Positions 4,028 through 6,151 of a stretch of 6,151 bases of DNA are shown here, piece by piece; the stretch's first letter is position 1, and each line of letters starts with the position of its first letter. Under the pieces are notes generated by a model. That model made no database searches, was not told where the DNA came from, and was given only the letters and a program-made list of their open reading frames with translations. Position numbers and translations under genes: made by a program. This stretch comes from Candidatus Woesearchaeota archaeon UBA119 (GTDB lineage Archaea > Nanobdellota > Nanobdellia > Woesearchaeales > UBA119): contig DAWM01000072.1 in assembly GCA_002505945.1 (NCBI GenBank), positions 3,656 through 9,806 of the forward strand, given 5' to 3'.

Positions 4028-5845
4028 ATGCAAGAATTAATATATTTGTTTAAGAAATTAGCTGTTATCTTTACTTGTAAAGGTAAAATGGCACTAATCC
4101 ACAGGTTCTTAGAGCTTTTTAGACCGCTTTTAGATAGACCCTTTTTCTTATTTTTACCGAGAGGCCTATATATTTATATTTCTTTCTTGTGGTTTTTGAG
4201 TCTTTTTTTACCCATTTTCTTGTTTCGAAATCAAATTATTTATTTCTTTAAGAATTCAAGCAAGGTTCTTAAGAGGTATAAAAAAGAGATCTTTCTGTCT
4301 CTTCTTCTGTTTTTCATAGCATTTTTTTGTTTGTTTGCTGTGTATGGCTATGGAAAAAGCGTGGAAGACAGTCCTTATTTGATAATGTCATCGTGTATGG
4401 TCAATATTGAGCATATATATTATGAGAATCCAATCTGCCAAATCCCTTTTTTTGGAGATGAACATGAGTTTGGTTATCCTGCTTTATTATCTTTTTTCAT
4501 GCGCCTTTTTTATCCATCTGTATTAATTTATGCTTTTGTTCCTCTTGTTTTCTCTGCTTTGGGTATTGTCTTCCTTTATTTGTTCTTCAGATCCTTCTTT
4601 TCTATTAAAAAATCTTTTATAAGCGCCTTAATCTTTTTGTTTATTCCTTTTAATCTTCGTTTTCTCAGCACATCTACAAAAGAGCCTATTCATTTTTTCT
4701 TTTTGTCGGTTTTTCTTTTCTTGAGTGTCTTAATCATGCATAAAAAAATCCAAACCCACCAAAAATGGCTTTTCTACTTTTGGATAGGGTGGCTTTATGT
4801 CCTTGCTGTAGAAGTTAAGGCACAGCTCATTTTCCTACTTCCTGTCTTGGCTTTTGTTATGTTCATGTCTGGTGTTAGAAGGATGAAATATTATGCGGCT
4901 CTCCTTATTCCTTTTGTTTTGACTCTCCCTTATAAATTTTATATGTTTTTGGTGAAGTTTGGATTTTATTCTACGGGTTTCACATTCGAGATTATCTGGA
5001 ACAGTCTAACAGACAATACTTATGTAAACTTTATTATGATGGCATTTAAGGCGGTATCTTTTAATTGGGTATTTTTTTCTTTTTTGGTTTTATCTATTCT
5101 CATTTTTCTCTTCCTTGCAAAGCTCAAGCGAAAAGAATTAATCCTGGTAATCTACTTGATAGCCTTGGTAATGATCACAGGGGTTTTTATATTCCTCTGG
5201 GATGTTTGGAGATTGTCTGGAGATGTGGAGAGGGATCTCAACGGTTCCCATCATTTCTTAATCTTTTCTTTTGTGTTTTGGATTCTTCTTCTGTTTTTTA
5301 TAAATAAGCAGAAAAACAGATTCTTTTATTTCTTAGGGACAGCTTTAATAATTGTGCTTGTTTGGCACTCTTTTCCAAAAGATTATGTTGATGGAAAAAG
5401 GAGTATACTTGAAAAGAATTGGTATTTTACTTCTCTCGATAGGATGATATCAGAGGTTCCAAATAATGTTACATTATATTATACCCACTTTAACAGTATC
5501 TTTTGGCCTTATGAGTATCAGATTATTCCCTCTATTAAACATTATGATACTAAGCCTTTCTTTTGCAGGTGGGTGGATGATGGCTATGATTTTTCAAGTT
5601 GTAATCCAATAGTTTTGTTTGGTAGAAAGGATGAGAATGATATTATACTCAATCGTTCCGTTTTAGAAGAACGTTCCCAAGAGATTAAGCAGAATCTTCG
5701 CTTATTTTATTCTTTTTATGTCACAGAAGATGATATCGAGAAGGTTTTTTCGGATATTCGTGCTATCAACTCTTGTGATTATTTAAAAAAGGTTGATTAT
5801 GATTCTGAGACTGGTGCTGAAGTGGTTTACCTATACAAGCCGTGA
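4028..5845 (+). CDS. Multi-pass membrane protein, probable GT-C (PMT/ArnT-like) glycosyltransferase
   Basis: The 605-residue protein has an N-terminal membrane-rich part with about ten or more hydrophobic helices up to roughly residue 450, then a soluble region (about 455-605). The GT-C pattern is suggested by an early helix (88-106), followed by a loop with an acidic pair E113-D114 (VEDSPYLI), and then D144-E145 in DEHEFGYPALLSFFMRLF. That segment resembles the loop of PMT_2/ArnT-type enzymes, where an acidic residue acts in sugar transfer from a polyprenyl-phosphate donor. If so, it glycosylates a lipid or protein on the outer face of the membrane; donor and acceptor cannot be told. An extra helix at 48-66 precedes the usual first helix. 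ATG 4028 has little Shine-Dalgarno support (GTGG at 4017-4020); Met 21 (4088) is an alternative. The codon pattern is strongly T-rich, as expected for membrane helices. It could instead be an uncharacterised polytopic protein. Confidence 0.6.
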   Translation: MQELIYLFKKLAVIFTCKGKMALIHRFLELFRPLLDRPFFLFLPRGLYIYISFLWFLSLFLPIFLFRNQIIYFFKNSSKVLKRYKKEIFLSLLLFFIAFFCLFAVYGYGKSVEDSPYLIMSSCMVNIEHIYYENPICQIPFFGDEHEFGYPALLSFFMRLFYPSVLIYAFVPLVFSALGIVFLYLFFRSFFSIKKSFISALIFLFIPFNLRFLSTSTKEPIHFFFLSVFLFLSVLIMHKKIQTHQKWLFYFWIGWLYVLAVEVKAQLIFLLPVLAFVMFMSGVRRMKYYAALLIPFVLTLPYKFYMFLVKFGFYSTGFTFEIIWNSLTDNTYVNFIMMAFKAVSFNWVFFSFLVLSILIFLFLAKLKRKELILVIYLIALVMITGVFIFLWDVWRLSGDVERDLNGSHHFLIFSFVFWILLLFFINKQKNRFFYFLGTALIIVLVWHSFPKDYVDGKRSILEKNWYFTSLDRMISEVPNNVTLYYTHFNSIFWPYEYQIIPSIKHYDTKPFFCRWVDDGYDFSSCNPIVLFGRKDENDIILNRSVLEERSQEIKQNLRLFYSFYVTEDDIEKVFSDIRAINSCDYLKKVDYDSETGAEVVYLYKP

Positions 5846-5851
5846 TTAACT

Positions 5852-6151
5852 TCATTCAAAGAACTCAATCTTGTTTCTCATCATGATTCCTTTCTTTAAC
5901 TCTACTGGCCTCCATTTATCGATTATTAACTCTGCTTCAAGCCACTCTGCTAATATCTCAGGATTTCCTATTGTTGCTGATAGATAAATAAACTGGGCAG
6001 ATGGGCAAAGCTGTCTTAGCATTGTTATGAGGACTTCTAAAGTTGGGCCTCTTGACGGATCATTTAGGAGATGAACCTCATCTATAACAAAAACATCTAC
6101 ATCTGTAATCCATGGCGTTTTATGTCTAAGAAGGGAATCAAGTTTTTCTGG
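5852..6151 (-). CDS. Hel308-like superfamily 2 helicase, RecA1 end only (right edge cuts the N-terminus)
   Basis: The 99 visible residues run from PEKLDSLLRH through the Walker B motif DEVH (24-27, in FVIDEVHLLNDPSRGPTLEV) and motif III SAT (58-60, in FIYLSATIGNP) to AEWL and WRPVELKKG. These are hallmarks of the first RecA-like domain of archaeal Hel308/Ski2-type DNA helicases, which act at stalled replication forks. The frame then ends in TGA (5854-5852) after KIEFFE, about where the linker to the second RecA domain begins. Full-length Hel308 is about 700 residues, with a second RecA, winged-helix and ratchet domains after this point; none are encoded downstream, where the glycosyltransferase-like gene occupies the opposite strand with only 6 bases between the stops. 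The gene is thus truncated, split into separate pieces, or at a rearrangement or assembly junction. The P-loop motif lies outside the window. Confidence 0.85.
   Translation of the reverse strand, partial: PEKLDSLLRHKTPWITDVDVFVIDEVHLLNDPSRGPTLEVLITMLRQLCPSAQFIYLSATIGNPEILAEWLEAELIIDKWRPVELKKGIMMRNKIEFFE

Noticed and set aside
5065..5307. 80-codon plus-strand frame inside the large membrane protein gene
   Set aside because: It is an out-of-frame shadow of the glycosyltransferase-like gene with no recognisable protein features.
1..6151. CRISPR array, insertion sequence or integrase attachment site
   Set aside because: There are no regularly spaced repeats, transposase-like frames or tRNA 3'-end duplications. 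The tRNA 3' end does not recur in the window.

Overview
The window looks like a piece of an AT-rich archaeal chromosome. Archaeal hallmarks are an aIF6 gene, a prefoldin alpha-subunit gene and an SRP-receptor (ftsY) gene in one tight operon, a tRNA without an encoded CCA end, a Hel308-type helicase, and TATA-like boxes about 25 bases before start codons. The compact layout, lysine/glutamate-rich proteins and low GC suggest a DPANN-type lineage such as Woesearchaeota or Pacearchaeota. That placement is inference; no rRNA is present to confirm it.

Layout. Positions 1-50 probably hold the first 16 codons of a minus-strand gene running off the left edge. Positions 51-229 are AT-rich and non-coding, with two inverted repeats, one ending exactly where the tRNA begins. 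A tRNA-Arg(CCT) gene fills 230-304 and is followed by a T-run. The operon aIF6 - pfdA - ftsY occupies about 402-3004 on the plus strand; each junction is an 8-base overlap, which suggests translational coupling. It links ribosome-subunit control, co-translational folding and membrane targeting of nascent chains. After a 216-base gap with hairpins and T-runs comes a minus-strand gene for an unknown single-pass membrane protein (3221-3796). A 231-base divergent promoter region with two good TATA-like boxes and a possible small membrane-peptide ORF separates it from a plus-strand gene for a 605-residue multi-pass membrane protein, probably a GT-C glycosyltransferase (4028-5845). Six bases after its stop lies, on the other strand, the stop codon of a Hel308-like helicase that enters from the right edge.

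Three points stand out. The helicase reading frame stops right after the first RecA-like domain, so it is truncated, split or rearranged. The tRNA-Arg carries a G3-U70 wobble pair, normally the identity mark of alanine tRNA. FtsY has a very long charged N-terminal region with an internal duplication, and a three-copy 21-base in-frame repeat just before its P-loop.
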